Positions 8,205 through 17,181 are shown, counted from the first letter of the stretch. The stretch: DNA of 64,000 nt from an uncultured bacterium (GCA_902761735.1 CACWLL010000002.1:124001-188000), one strand, 5' to 3'. Program-made: numbers and translations. Notes: generated by a model from the letters alone, not told the origin.

Positions 8205-8618
8205 ATGCAAATACAAAAATTTGATAATACCACCTTTCAGGGATATAAATTTAAAAATATGTACGCCAAAAGAGTTTTTGATGGCAAACTTCGTAGGCAA
8301 TCAAAGTCAATGAAAAATAATATTCAGGATTATATAAGAAAATACACGGATGAGCGGGTGTTAATAACTATAAATTCTACAAAAATTAAAAATAAAAACG
8401 GTGAATCGGTTTTGTTTGCAACTTTTTCATATAACGATAATATAGTAGTTGAGAAAAGTGGTTTACCAAAATCTAAAAGATTAAAAGATTTTATTACCAG
8501 ATGTGCTAAAGAAGCCGGTTATAAAAGAAAAAATAAAAAACAAATGGATGATGCCGATAAATTATTGGAACTTGCAAGCAGAACATTAGAAATATTTGAG
8601 CTTAAAAGTATAAGATAA
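8205..8618 (+). CDS. Small basic protein with MQIQ/TTFQG leader
   Basis: A 137-residue, Lys/Arg-rich protein that begins MQIQKFDNTTFQGYKF. The centre (RVLITINSTKI, then SVLFATFSYND) looks like two or three beta-strands and aligns loosely with the genes at 7683 and 6138. This suggests divergent copies of one ancestral domain behind a conserved leader. The ribosome-binding site is GAGAG. The gene ends 35 nt before a bidirectional terminator shared with ileS. Confidence 0.7.
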   Translation: MQIQKFDNTTFQGYKFKNMYAKRVFDGKLRRQSKSMKNNIQDYIRKYTDERVLITINSTKIKNKNGESVLFATFSYNDNIVVEKSGLPKSKRLKDFITRCAKEAGYKRKNKKQMDDADKLLELASRTLEIFELKSIR

Positions 8619-8653
8619 CATTGTTTTTGAAAAAATTTAATCCAATATACAAA

Positions 8654-8690
8654 ATACTACTCTCAGGAATGAGAGTAGTATTTTTTTATA
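8654..8690. terminator. Bidirectional terminator between the small-gene operon and ileS
   Basis: ATACTACTCTCA (8654-8665), loop GGAA, TGAGAGTAGTAT (8670-8681), then a run of T. It forms a perfect 12-bp stem between convergent transcripts. Confidence 0.9.
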
Positions 8691-8705
8691 TCAGCTAAAC
8701 GGATT

Positions 8706-11513
8706 TTATTTAATTGCATCTAAACAATCATCGCAAATTCCGTCAGAATTTAATGAACGATATTTCCAACAGCGAGAACATTTTTCTCCTTGAGCTTTAC
8801 ATACCCATACCGTATAATCGTCTTCTTTATATTCATTCATAACGTCAGACGGTTGCTCATCAGTTACATAAGCCTGTGATACAATGAATATATCTGCTAA
8901 ATCTTGTTCATTATCTTTTAATATTCTATTGTCTTTAGTGCTTACATAAACAGCTACTTCTAATGAGCTTCCAACTTGTTTTTCCGCTCTCAAAGGTTCA
9001 ATTGCACGGGAAACAATTTCTCTCGTTTTTAAAATCTTAGAGAAATCTTCTTCTAATTTTTCATTATTCCATTCGGAATGAACCTTCGGCCAATCAGTTA
9101 ACAATGCACTTTCTACAGATTTTTGGCATTCAGGAATACTCATCCAAATGTCTTCTGCCTGATGCGGCATTACAGGAACAAGTACTCTAACTAATGTTTG
9201 TAGAGTTTCATACAAAACAGTCTGGCATGCACGGCGAGATAATGATTTTTTACCCGCAGTGTACAATCTGTCTTTTACGATATCAAGATAGAATGAACTC
9301 AAATCAACCGCAGCAAAGTTTTGCAAGTGCTGGAAGTATTTATAAAATTCATAATTATCAAACGCAACGGTTACTGTTTCAATCAATTGATTAAGCTTAT
9401 GAAGTGCAAATTTATCAATTGATTTCAATTCTTCATATCCAACGTAATCTTTTTCAGGTTCAAAATCATACAAATTGCCTAACAAAAATCTTGCTGTATT
9501 TCTTGTTTTCTTAAATATTTCAGTTAACTGTTTTATTATATTGTCACCGATTTTTGTGTCGTTTCTATAGTCAACAGATGCAGCCCAGAGTCTTAAAATA
9601 TCTGCACCGTAGTTTTTAATAATATCATCAGGTCTGATGAAATTACCTAAGGATTTTGACATTTTGCGACCGTCTTCTCCAAATACAAATCCGTGGGTTA
9701 AAACTTGTTTATATGGGGATTTGCCCTGAGTTGCAATTGATGTTATAAGGGATGACTGGAACCATCCTCTATGTTGATCCGAACCCTCAAGGTACATATC
9801 GACAGGAGTATGATTTAATACATCAGCTCTTTTTTCGACAACCGCTCTCCAAGAAATACCGGAGTCAAACCATACATCCATAATATCGGTTTCTTTTTTG
9901 AAATGATTTTTACCGCACTTAGGACATTTAAAACCTGCCGGTAAAAGTTCTTCCGCGGAATGTTTTACCCAAGCGTCAGAACTTTCTTTTTCAAAAATTT
10001 GTGCAACATTTTCAATTGTTTCAGGTGTACAAACTACTTCACCGCAATCTTCGCAGTAGAAAATCGGAATAGGAACGCCCCAAGCACGTTGACGTGATAT
10101 ACACCAATCTGTACGCCCTGCAACCATGTTTCCAATACGAGCTTCGCCGCTTGCAGGAATCCATTTTATGTTTTTTATTGCATCAAGAGTTTGTTCCCTG
10201 AATTTATCAACTTTAACAAACCATTGAGGAGTTGCTCTGTATATCACCGGATGTTTGCATCTCCAACAATGCGGGTAGCTGTGGCTGATTTCATTCTGGT
10301 AAACCAAAGCTTTTTTTGCTTCAAGCATATCTATTACCATATCGTTACCCTTGTAATAAGGTACCCCGGTGAGTTCAGGAATTCTTCCTTCTTCTGTCCA
10401 ACAGCCTTTGCTATCCAATGGAGAGAGAACTTCAATTCCGTATTTACAACCTACTTCATAGTCCTCTAACCCGTGTCCCGGTGCTGTATGAACTAAACCG
10501 GTACCTGCATCTAAAGTAACGTGTTCTCCTAAAATGATTTTTGAATTTCTGTCAATTAACGGATGTTTAACTTCCAAAAGTTCTAAGTCTTGACCGATAC
10601 AAGAACCTATAACCTTGATTTCATTCTCTTCAATTCCGACATCTGCCAAAAATGCGCCAAGCAAATCTTGTGCTGCAATATAAACATCCCCTTTATATTC
10701 AAAGAAAGTATATTCAAATCTCGGATGCATTGAAATTGCAACATTAGAAGGAATTGTCCAAGGAGTTGTTGTCCATATAATTGCATATACAGGTTTTGTA
10801 TTTCCTTTTAATATTTCAGAATTAATTTTTTCTGTTGAAGAGGTATCGAATTGAAAGCGAACATATATTGATTTTGATGAAACATCAGCATATTCAACCT
10901 CTGCTTCTGCCAGTGCAGTTTCACAGGAAGCACACCAATATACGGGTTTTAAGCCTTTTTCAATATAACCTTTTTTGTACATTTCTCCAAAAACTCTAAC
11001 CTGTTCAGCTTCGTATTCCGGAGCAATAGTTAAATACGGATGTTCCCAATCCCCAAGTACACCAAGTCTTTTAAATTCACTTTCCTGCCCTGTAAGGCTG
11101 TTAGAAGCATACTCTCTGCATTTTGCTCTTAATTCTGCGGGGGTTAATGCTGCTCTGCCGCCTTTAATATTTTTAACTACCGCATTTTCAATCGGTAATC
11201 CGTGACCGTCATATCCGGGTACATATGGAGTATAATAACCCGCTTGAGCTTTATATTTAAGAAGAATATCTTTAAGAATTTTATTTAATGCTGTTCCAAC
11301 GTGAATTTTCCCCGAACTTAAATATGGAGGGCCGTCATGCAATATAAATGAATTTGTTTTATCTCTGTTTGCAAGAATTTTGTCATAAATATTGTTTTCT
11401 TCCCAGAATTTTTGAATTTCAAGTTCACGAACAGTAGCATTTGCTCTCATTGCTAATGTTGTTTGCGGAAGATTTAAAGTATCTTTATACTCGGTCTTTA
11501 CATCATTTGCCAT
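8706..11513 (-). CDS. ileS: Isoleucyl-tRNA synthetase
   Basis: A class I synthetase of 935 residues. The HIGH-type signature is GKIHVG after DGPPYLSS, the KMSKS loop is present, WTTTPWT marks the editing domain, and a C-terminal zinc ribbon reads CSRCW ... CDDC. It belongs to the long bacterial type with the Zn finger. The ATG lies 5 nt after the stop of the symporter gene, with AAGGA inside that gene's last codons, so the two are probably translated from one mRNA. There is no room for a T-box leader directly upstream. Confidence 0.97.
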   Translation of the reverse strand: MANDVKTEYKDTLNLPQTTLAMRANATVRELEIQKFWEENNIYDKILANRDKTNSFILHDGPPYLSSGKIHVGTALNKILKDILLKYKAQAGYYTPYVPGYDGHGLPIENAVVKNIKGGRAALTPAELRAKCREYASNSLTGQESEFKRLGVLGDWEHPYLTIAPEYEAEQVRVFGEMYKKGYIEKGLKPVYWCASCETALAEAEVEYADVSSKSIYVRFQFDTSSTEKINSEILKGNTKPVYAIIWTTTPWTIPSNVAISMHPRFEYTFFEYKGDVYIAAQDLLGAFLADVGIEENEIKVIGSCIGQDLELLEVKHPLIDRNSKIILGEHVTLDAGTGLVHTAPGHGLEDYEVGCKYGIEVLSPLDSKGCWTEEGRIPELTGVPYYKGNDMVIDMLEAKKALVYQNEISHSYPHCWRCKHPVIYRATPQWFVKVDKFREQTLDAIKNIKWIPASGEARIGNMVAGRTDWCISRQRAWGVPIPIFYCEDCGEVVCTPETIENVAQIFEKESSDAWVKHSAEELLPAGFKCPKCGKNHFKKETDIMDVWFDSGISWRAVVEKRADVLNHTPVDMYLEGSDQHRGWFQSSLITSIATQGKSPYKQVLTHGFVFGEDGRKMSKSLGNFIRPDDIIKNYGADILRLWAASVDYRNDTKIGDNIIKQLTEIFKKTRNTARFLLGNLYDFEPEKDYVGYEELKSIDKFALHKLNQLIETVTVAFDNYEFYKYFQHLQNFAAVDLSSFYLDIVKDRLYTAGKKSLSRRACQTVLYETLQTLVRVLVPVMPHQAEDIWMSIPECQKSVESALLTDWPKVHSEWNNEKLEEDFSKILKTREIVSRAIEPLRAEKQVGSSLEVAVYVSTKDNRILKDNEQDLADIFIVSQAYVTDEQPSDVMNEYKEDDYTVWVCKAQGEKCSRCWKYRSLNSDGICDDCLDAIK

Positions 11514-11518
11514 TCTTT

Positions 11519-12865
11519 TTATCCTTCTTTTATTTCTTCTGTAACTAAATTTTTATCATTGGATTTTGCTTTGTAATTCTTTGCAAAATTTCCTATTTCG
11601 GTACCAAGACTTTCTTCTTTGTCCCTGCGTATAAATTCTTTCATTTTTTCATAATCAAAAACATTTTCCCATCTTGCAATTACAACCGTTGCAATACAAT
11701 TCCCGATAAGGTTAACGGTTGTTCTGCCCATATCAAGGATTTGGTCTATTCCCAGCAGGATAGCAACGCCTAAGATAGGGATATTAAAGCTTGCAAGTGT
11801 TCCGGCAAGAACGATTAGCGCCGCTCTCGGAACTCCGGCTATACCTTTACTTGTTAGCATTAATGCTATCATAATTACTATTTGTTGGTTGATATCAAGA
11901 TGAATACCTACAAGTTGTGATGAGAATAATACTGCCATAGCCAGATATAATGTACTTCCGTCAAGATTGAAAGTATATCCTGTCGGCATCACAAATCCTA
12001 TAATATTTTTAGGAACTCCAAATCGCTCCATTATTTCCATGGCTTTCGGAAAAGCTGCTTCGGAACTTGCTGTTGTAAACGCAAGAAATGCCGGCTCTTG
12101 TAATGCTCTTAATAAACTTCTGAATGATATTTTTACTATCTTACAAACAATAAACAATACAAGCACTACAAATACCGCAAATGCTATATACAATGCTCCG
12201 ATTACTTTGAAATAATTTTTCAGTATTGCTAAGCCGCTTGCCCCAACGGTTGATGCAATTGCTCCAAAAATACCTAGAGGTGCAAAATACATTACATATT
12301 CCGTGAACTTGAACATTATTTGAGAAACTGAATCCAATAAATCCAGTATCGGTCTTGCTTTTTCTTTACAAGCACATATTGCAATTGAGAAAAATATTGA
12401 AAATACTACAATTTGCAATAAATTACCTGTTGCCATAGCTTCAACTATACTTGTTGGGAAAATGGCTGTAATCATTTGTCCGACAGAAGTATGTGCTTGG
12501 CTTGCCGCAACAATACCCTCAGTTTGCAATTGTATTGCGTGTTCACTGCTTCCTATTACAAAACCTACGCCCGGTTTAAAAATATTCGCCAAAGTCAGAC
12601 CTATTATAAGTGCAAGAGTTGTAACAATTTCAAAATATATAATTGTTTTAAGCCCTATTTTCCCAAGACTTTTGGCATCTCCGTGACCTGCAATACCAAC
12701 TACAAGCGTGGAAAACAGTAAAGGTGCAATAATCATTTTAACCATTCGCAAGAAGATTTCTGCAAACGGATGCATTTTTACTGCAAAATCAGGGGCAAAA
12801 TGTCCGACAAGAACACCTGCAATTAATGCTATAAATATAAGGGCTGTTAATTTAGAGTGTTTCAA
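11519..12865 (-). CDS. Dicarboxylate/amino-acid:cation symporter (DAACS/GltP-type)
   Basis: An inner-membrane Na+- or H+-coupled carrier for glutamate, aspartate or C4-dicarboxylates. The 448 residues show the family hallmarks: the NLDGSTLY loop (here with GYTFNLDGS), the SKGIAGVP hairpin and the DMGRTTVNLIGN substrate/cation segment, with about eight membrane spans. The start is TTG at 12865, preceded by GAGGT. No in-frame ATG fits better. A TATAAT on the minus strand (12889-12884) supplies a promoter with a leader of roughly 12 nt. The substrate cannot be fixed from sequence. It is upstream of and probably co-transcribed with ileS. Confidence 0.92.
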   Translation of the reverse strand: MKHSKLTALIFIALIAGVLVGHFAPDFAVKMHPFAEIFLRMVKMIIAPLLFSTLVVGIAGHGDAKSLGKIGLKTIIYFEIVTTLALIIGLTLANIFKPGVGFVIGSSEHAIQLQTEGIVAASQAHTSVGQMITAIFPTSIVEAMATGNLLQIVVFSIFFSIAICACKEKARPILDLLDSVSQIMFKFTEYVMYFAPLGIFGAIASTVGASGLAILKNYFKVIGALYIAFAVFVVLVLFIVCKIVKISFRSLLRALQEPAFLAFTTASSEAAFPKAMEIMERFGVPKNIIGFVMPTGYTFNLDGSTLYLAMAVLFSSQLVGIHLDINQQIVIMIALMLTSKGIAGVPRAALIVLAGTLASFNIPILGVAILLGIDQILDMGRTTVNLIGNCIATVVIARWENVFDYEKMKEFIRRDKEESLGTEIGNFAKNYKAKSNDKNLVTEEIKEG

Positions 12866-12883
12866 ATTAGGTACCTCAATAAG

Positions 12884-12927
12884 ATTATATATTAAACATG
12901 GGAAATGTAAAATGTTTATGCTACAAT
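12884..12927. promoter_or_regulatory. Divergent promoters for the symporter and the XRE regulator
   Basis: Minus strand: TATAAT at 12889-12884, reading into the symporter. Plus strand: extended -10 TATGCTACAAT at 12917-12927, ending exactly 6 nt before the regulator ATG at 12934, so the transcript would begin at or next to the start codon. The regulator could act on both promoters (inference). Confidence 0.65.
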
Positions 12928-12933
12928 CCTGCT

Positions 12934-13335
12934 ATGAAAACATTGGCTCAATTTGTACAAACAAGACGTGATTATTTGGGTATGTCCCCTAAGGGGCTTG
13001 CAATGGTTTGTAACCTGGAGGTTTCACAGATAGAAGAAATAGAATCAGGCAAAGAACTATTTTTGCCTGTAACCGTTCGGCAAAAACTTGCTAAAGGTTT
13101 GAAATGTGACTCTAAGGAAATAAAAAAGCTGGAAAAAGATTTTGATACAAATTTTGTATCCGACCAAATTGTAGAGAGCTTGAAAGAGTTGATACTAAAT
13201 GGCGCAGGCGGATTAAAATGCCCTAAATGCGGAGCCCCTCTTGTTACCAGAATTGCTAAAATGTATGATTTAGAAGATAACTTAATGCTTCATCCAAAAG
13301 CCCATTGTACAAAATGCGTTTTCCAAATACATTAA
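12934..13335 (+). CDS. XRE-family HTH protein with a C-terminal zinc ribbon
   Basis: A 133-residue DNA-binding protein. Residues about 1-60 form a Cro/CI-type helix-turn-helix (FVQTRRDYLGMSPKGLA, then VSQIEEIESGK). The C-terminus has CPKCG ... CTKC, a likely zinc ribbon. There is no Shine-Dalgarno before the ATG at 12934, but an extended -10 ends 6 nt upstream, so the mRNA is probably leaderless. An in-frame ATG at 12898 would lie upstream of that promoter and is rejected. It is divergent from the symporter and is a plausible local or auto-regulator. Confidence 0.8.
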   Translation: MKTLAQFVQTRRDYLGMSPKGLAMVCNLEVSQIEEIESGKELFLPVTVRQKLAKGLKCDSKEIKKLEKDFDTNFVSDQIVESLKELILNGAGGLKCPKCGAPLVTRIAKMYDLEDNLMLHPKAHCTKCVFQIH

Positions 13336-13449
13336 ATATAACAGCTGTAGGATTTATAAAAAGAAAATAATATTTAATCCCGAAATAAATTTTTGACTTT
13401 CTAAAAAAAATACTTAAATAAATTGTGTAGATTTCATATAAAAAGATGA

Positions 13450-13487
13450 GTACGTAAAAACAAAATTGTTATATAGTTTTAACGTAC
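13450..13487 (+). promoter_or_regulatory. Inverted repeat upstream of the TPR gene
   Basis: GTACGTAAAAAC (13450-13461) and GTTTTAACGTAC (13476-13487) are complementary at 11 of 12 positions, with a 14-nt spacer. They lie 40 nt before the TPR start. It could be an operator or an mRNA hairpin. The outer GTACGT/ACGTAC also occurs between fabD and fabG. Confidence 0.45.
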
Positions 13488-13527
13488 GGGTAGTAGTATC
13501 AAAAAAAAATAGAGGTATCAGACTTAA

Positions 13528-15045
13528 ATGGGGTTGAATCTTTCAAGCATATATCAACGACCATATACGGTAAGAGAGAATCGTTCTTATGTAAAACGCA
13601 AACAAGAGGACGATGAAAATTCAAAATCTCTTGCTCAGGCGCAGCGAGAAGAAGAAGCTTCTCAAAACGCAAGAAGCAAGGGGTTACAATATGTTGAAAG
13701 AGGGGATGAATTTACAAGAAATTCCTCTCCCGTAGAAGGTCAAACATGGCAAAGAGAAATATACCAAAATGCGCAGGCGCAAAGAGCACAAAGACAAACC
13801 GCCCCTCAAAATTTGACTTCTAATATTTCTATAAATATCGCACAAATATTAAAGGATTTTAGAAATACCGCAATTGCAATCGGCACTCCGGACGATTTAA
13901 AAGAAGAAGTATACGGATATTTAGAGCTGGTTGAAAAGCAGGTTACAAAAGATAATCCTAATAAAAAGCTTGTAAAATCTAATCTTACAAATGCATCAAC
14001 TATTCTTGACGGATATATTTCAAAAACTCTGGATAAGGATTCTAAAGTTGTTGAAAATTGGGTAGATGCACTCTTCATGCAAGACGTTGATTTCAACTAT
14101 AACGAGGAAGATATTAATCCACAATATCTTGTAAAATTTCCGGAGGGTTCAACGGTAGAAAATAAAAAACCTGTTGAAGCAGCTGAAGAAGTTCCGGTTG
14201 AAGAAATAGAAACTCAACAGATAGAAGTTGAACAACCTGTATTGCAGAAAACTGTTCCTGAGCCGGTTACTGCTGTATATGTTCCTCAAGATAGTGAATT
14301 AAAGTCTTTATTTATCCAATCCAAGAGATTGGCATATGCAAAAGAACCGAGAAAAGCGATAGAAAATTTCCAAAAAGCCTTGGATAGAGCAAATGCGGTA
14401 GGGGATACCGAAACAAAATCAAAAATTTTCTATGAAATCGGAAAGATTTATGATGATTATAATTTCCCTGCTCAAGCTTTAAAGAGCTATCATAAATCTA
14501 TACAAAATACGACAGACAACAACGTAAAGACAAAAGCTCATTATTCAATGGCACAGATATATGATGATGTTAATCAAATCGAGCCGGCATTGGATCATTA
14601 TTACGTATCCGTTGCATACGGCGGCGAAACGGATAACAGAGCAGCACAGTCAACTTCATTGGCAAAGATGGGAAATATTTATTCAGATATGTATGAAGAA
14701 GATGCATTTGAATATTTGACAACTGCAAAGGAACTTGCAGATTATACCGATAATTCAAAAGTAAAAGGTTTTGTATCGGCAAGTTTGGGCAGGGCATACG
14801 AAAGATTCGGTGAACCACAGGAGGCATTAAAATCATATTCAGATGCCGTTAAAAATTATGCGGATGCGGATTCTCCTGTCAGAGCTGCTCAGAATTATTT
14901 GAGTGCCGCAGACATTATGCTTGATTTTAATAGTGAAAATAAGGCAAGAGGTTTGTTAAACAAGGCTTATAAGTATGCATCAGAGGCTAATGATGAAACG
15001 TTAATGAAAGAAATTAATTCACGTCTCGAAAATTTAGCAGCTTAA
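13528..15045 (+). CDS. Tetratricopeptide-repeat protein
   Basis: A 505-residue protein. The N-terminal ~230 residues are low-complexity, Gln/Glu/Arg-rich and partly helical, with no signal peptide. A Pro/Val/Glu linker follows, and from about residue 255 there are six or so TPR units of the 40-residue MalT/SNAP type (AKEPRKAIENFQKALDRA, DYNFPAQALKSYHKS and others). TPRs serve as protein-interaction scaffolds, but the partner is unknown. GAGGT is a weak ribosome-binding site 12 nt upstream. The adk promoter overlaps the region just after its stop, so adk is likely separately transcribed. Confidence 0.85.
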   Translation: MGLNLSSIYQRPYTVRENRSYVKRKQEDDENSKSLAQAQREEEASQNARSKGLQYVERGDEFTRNSSPVEGQTWQREIYQNAQAQRAQRQTAPQNLTSNISINIAQILKDFRNTAIAIGTPDDLKEEVYGYLELVEKQVTKDNPNKKLVKSNLTNASTILDGYISKTLDKDSKVVENWVDALFMQDVDFNYNEEDINPQYLVKFPEGSTVENKKPVEAAEEVPVEEIETQQIEVEQPVLQKTVPEPVTAVYVPQDSELKSLFIQSKRLAYAKEPRKAIENFQKALDRANAVGDTETKSKIFYEIGKIYDDYNFPAQALKSYHKSIQNTTDNNVKTKAHYSMAQIYDDVNQIEPALDHYYVSVAYGGETDNRAAQSTSLAKMGNIYSDMYEEDAFEYLTTAKELADYTDNSKVKGFVSASLGRAYERFGEPQEALKSYSDAVKNYADADSPVRAAQNYLSAADIMLDFNSENKARGLLNKAYKYASEANDETLMKEINSRLENLAA

Positions 15046-15048
15046 AAG

Positions 15049-15077
15049 TTGAATTTGCTTTAATATTGTTGTATGAT
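15049..15077 (+). promoter_or_regulatory. adk-map promoter
   Basis: TTGAAT (15049-15054), a 17-nt spacer, and TATGAT (15072-15077), giving a start near 15084 and a leader of about 30 nt to adk. Confidence 0.65.
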
Positions 15078-15114
15078 AAGTGCATAAGAATCTTTTCAAG
15101 GGGAGAAATCTGAG

Positions 15115-15774
15115 ATGAAGAAAGAATTTATTTTCTTAGGGCCGCCGGCGTGTGGCAAGGGTACTCAAACAGCTATGCTTGCCGAATATTTACACTTCCC
15201 GCATGTAGACACCGGTTCTTTGCTTAGGGCTGAAATTAAAGCCGGTACCGATACCGGAAAAGAGGCAAAGTTGTATATTGATCAAGGTCATCTTGTTCCC
15301 GTTGAGTTAGTTGCAAGAATTATTAAAAACAGATTATCTGAAGAGGATTGTAAGGGTGGATACATTCTTGACGGATATCCAAGAAGTATTGAGCAGGCAA
15401 ATGCTCTTACCAAAATGAATTCAGAAATTGATGGGAATAATGACGTTGCTTTTAAGGCAATTTATTTTGATATTGATACGGATATTCTTGTAGAAAGAAT
15501 CATAAATCGTCGTTCTTGCCCAAAATGCGGTGAAATTTATAATCTTGCATACAAAGCACCAAAACAGGAAGGTATTTGTGATAAGTGCGGAGAAAGACTT
15601 TCTCAAAGAAAAGACGATACAAAAGAAGTAGCACAAGAAAGATTTGATACATATTTTAAAGAAACGGCACCATTGATTGATTATTACAAAAAACTTGGCG
15701 TATTAAAATCAATAGATGCAAATGGTGATATTCAGGAAGTATGGGAAAGATTGTTGAAGGTAGTAAATGATTAG
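15115..15774 (+). CDS. adk: Adenylate kinase
   Basis: Catalyses ATP + AMP to 2 ADP. The 219 residues show the P-loop GPPACGKGTQ, the AMP-binding segment DTGSLLRAEI, DGYPRS, and a LID domain with four zinc cysteines (CPKCG ... CDKCG), the long zinc-type of many bacteria. GGGGAG lies 10 nt before the ATG. The stop overlaps map by 8 nt, so the two are translationally coupled. Here they lie outside the ribosomal-protein operon in which adk-map often sits. Confidence 0.97.
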   Translation: MKKEFIFLGPPACGKGTQTAMLAEYLHFPHVDTGSLLRAEIKAGTDTGKEAKLYIDQGHLVPVELVARIIKNRLSEEDCKGGYILDGYPRSIEQANALTKMNSEIDGNNDVAFKAIYFDIDTDILVERIINRRSCPKCGEIYNLAYKAPKQEGICDKCGERLSQRKDDTKEVAQERFDTYFKETAPLIDYYKKLGVLKSIDANGDIQEVWERLLKVVND

Positions 15775-16519
15775 AAAGAAATCAAGAGAAGAAATTAAGT
15801 TAATGCGACATGCCGGACATATTGTTGCTCTTGTTCATCAAAAAATGAAAGAGGTTGTTGAACCCGGTATAAGTACAAAAGAGCTGGATGAAATAGCAAT
15901 GAAAGTAATTAAGGAAAATCGTGCTGTTCCGACATTTTTAGGGTATAACGGTTTTCCGGCTTGTATTTGTACATCAATAAACGAACAAGTAGTCCACGGT
16001 ATTCCGTCTGAAAAAGCAATACTTAAAGACGGTGATATTATTGCAATAGATGTTGGTGCAACATATAGAGGACTTGTTGGCGACAGTGCGTGGTCATACG
16101 CTGTCGGAAATGTCAGTGATGACATAAAAAGGTTGATGAAAGCAACGGAAGAATCTTTATATGCAGGGATTGATAAAATGCGTCCGGGAAATGTTCTTGA
16201 TGATATTTCCGGTGCGGTAGAAGATGTTGCTTTAAAATACGGTTACGGCATAGTTCGTCAGTATGGCGGGCACGGTGTGGGGCATCAAATGCATGAAGAA
16301 CCGTTCTTGTATAATTACAGAGTCGGCGATAAAACCCTTATTAAATCAGGTTATGCAATTGCAATTGAACCGATGTTGAATATGGGATGTGATGAGGTTT
16401 CCGTGGCTTTGGACGAGTGGACGGTAAGTACGGTTGACAGAAAACCTTCCGCACATTTTGAACATACGGTTGTAGCAACTGATGACGGTCCGCAAATTAT
16501 GACCAAGCTGATGGAATAA
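15767..16519 (+). CDS. map: Methionine aminopeptidase, type I
   Basis: Removes the initiator Met from nascent proteins. The 250-residue type Ia enzyme has no N-terminal extension. Metal ligands are visible: Asp in AIDVGA and in VGDSAW, His in YGGHGVGHQMHEEP, Glu in AIEPML and in the HFEHTVV region. The start overlaps adk by 8 nt. Confidence 0.97.
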   Translation: MIRKKSREEIKLMRHAGHIVALVHQKMKEVVEPGISTKELDEIAMKVIKENRAVPTFLGYNGFPACICTSINEQVVHGIPSEKAILKDGDIIAIDVGATYRGLVGDSAWSYAVGNVSDDIKRLMKATEESLYAGIDKMRPGNVLDDISGAVEDVALKYGYGIVRQYGGHGVGHQMHEEPFLYNYRVGDKTLIKSGYAIAIEPMLNMGCDEVSVALDEWTVSTVDRKPSAHFEHTVVATDDGPQIMTKLME

Positions 16520-16540
16520 AATTATCGGAGAAACTACATT

Positions 16541-17170
16541 ATGAAATACTATATAGGATTATCACTCAGTTCAACATCTGCACTCGACTCTGGTGTTGTT
16601 GTCATGGAAGAAACCGGAAACATTATCTTAATAGATAAATTATACAAGATGAATGATGTTATATTTTTCTTTGATAATTTTTCATCATTAAAAAATTCTG
16701 AAATATGTGTTTCACTCCCGTGGGACAGAACAATGTTGAACGGCAAATGGAGAGTTTTATCAAAACCGTATCAGCTTGTTTCAACAAATACGAATATGCC
16801 TAATCAGGACAACTGGACACAAAGATATTCCAACAGAGGCAGTGAATATTTTAAGAGTTTAAGTGAACAGGGGATACCTGTTACAAGATTTGAACTTTAT
16901 TTAACAAGGCAGAGTATGCACTTAAATTCTTGTTTTAAAGAGCGTTCACCCGCAGATTGCAAATTTTTACAACAGGTGCTGACAAATGAATGGGGGATAA
17001 ATTTACCTGCCAATATGATGCCAATGTCCCATTTGGAAGCTATTGTCGGCACTATACTCGCAAAAGAAAATTCTAAAAATAAAAGTAACATTAAGCAAAT
17101 TGCAAGTTTTAGAGGTTTGGAAGTTATTGACGTTATTAAAAACCCAAATCTTGTTGAAGCATTGGTATAA
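16541..17170 (+). CDS. Unrecognised protein, possible RNase-H-fold (DUF429-like)
   Basis: A 209-residue protein. The N-terminus MKYYIGLSLSSTSALDSGVVVM, followed by a strand ending in ICVSLPWD, resembles the G-[IL]-[DS] strand pairs of RNase-H-fold proteins such as DUF429. The match is by eye only and the usual catalytic Asp is replaced by Ser in the first strand. There is no signal peptide. It starts 21 nt after map with a GGAG-type ribosome-binding site, so it may belong to the adk-map transcript. Confidence 0.6.
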   Translation: MKYYIGLSLSSTSALDSGVVVMEETGNIILIDKLYKMNDVIFFFDNFSSLKNSEICVSLPWDRTMLNGKWRVLSKPYQLVSTNTNMPNQDNWTQRYSNRGSEYFKSLSEQGIPVTRFELYLTRQSMHLNSCFKERSPADCKFLQQVLTNEWGINLPANMMPMSHLEAIVGTILAKENSKNKSNIKQIASFRGLEVIDVIKNPNLVEALV

Positions 17171-17181
17171 AAGTGCGGTTG

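Noticed and set aside
11514-11520. T-box leader for ileS
   Set aside because: Only 5 nt separate ileS from the upstream symporter gene, and no specifier or antiterminator structure can fit.
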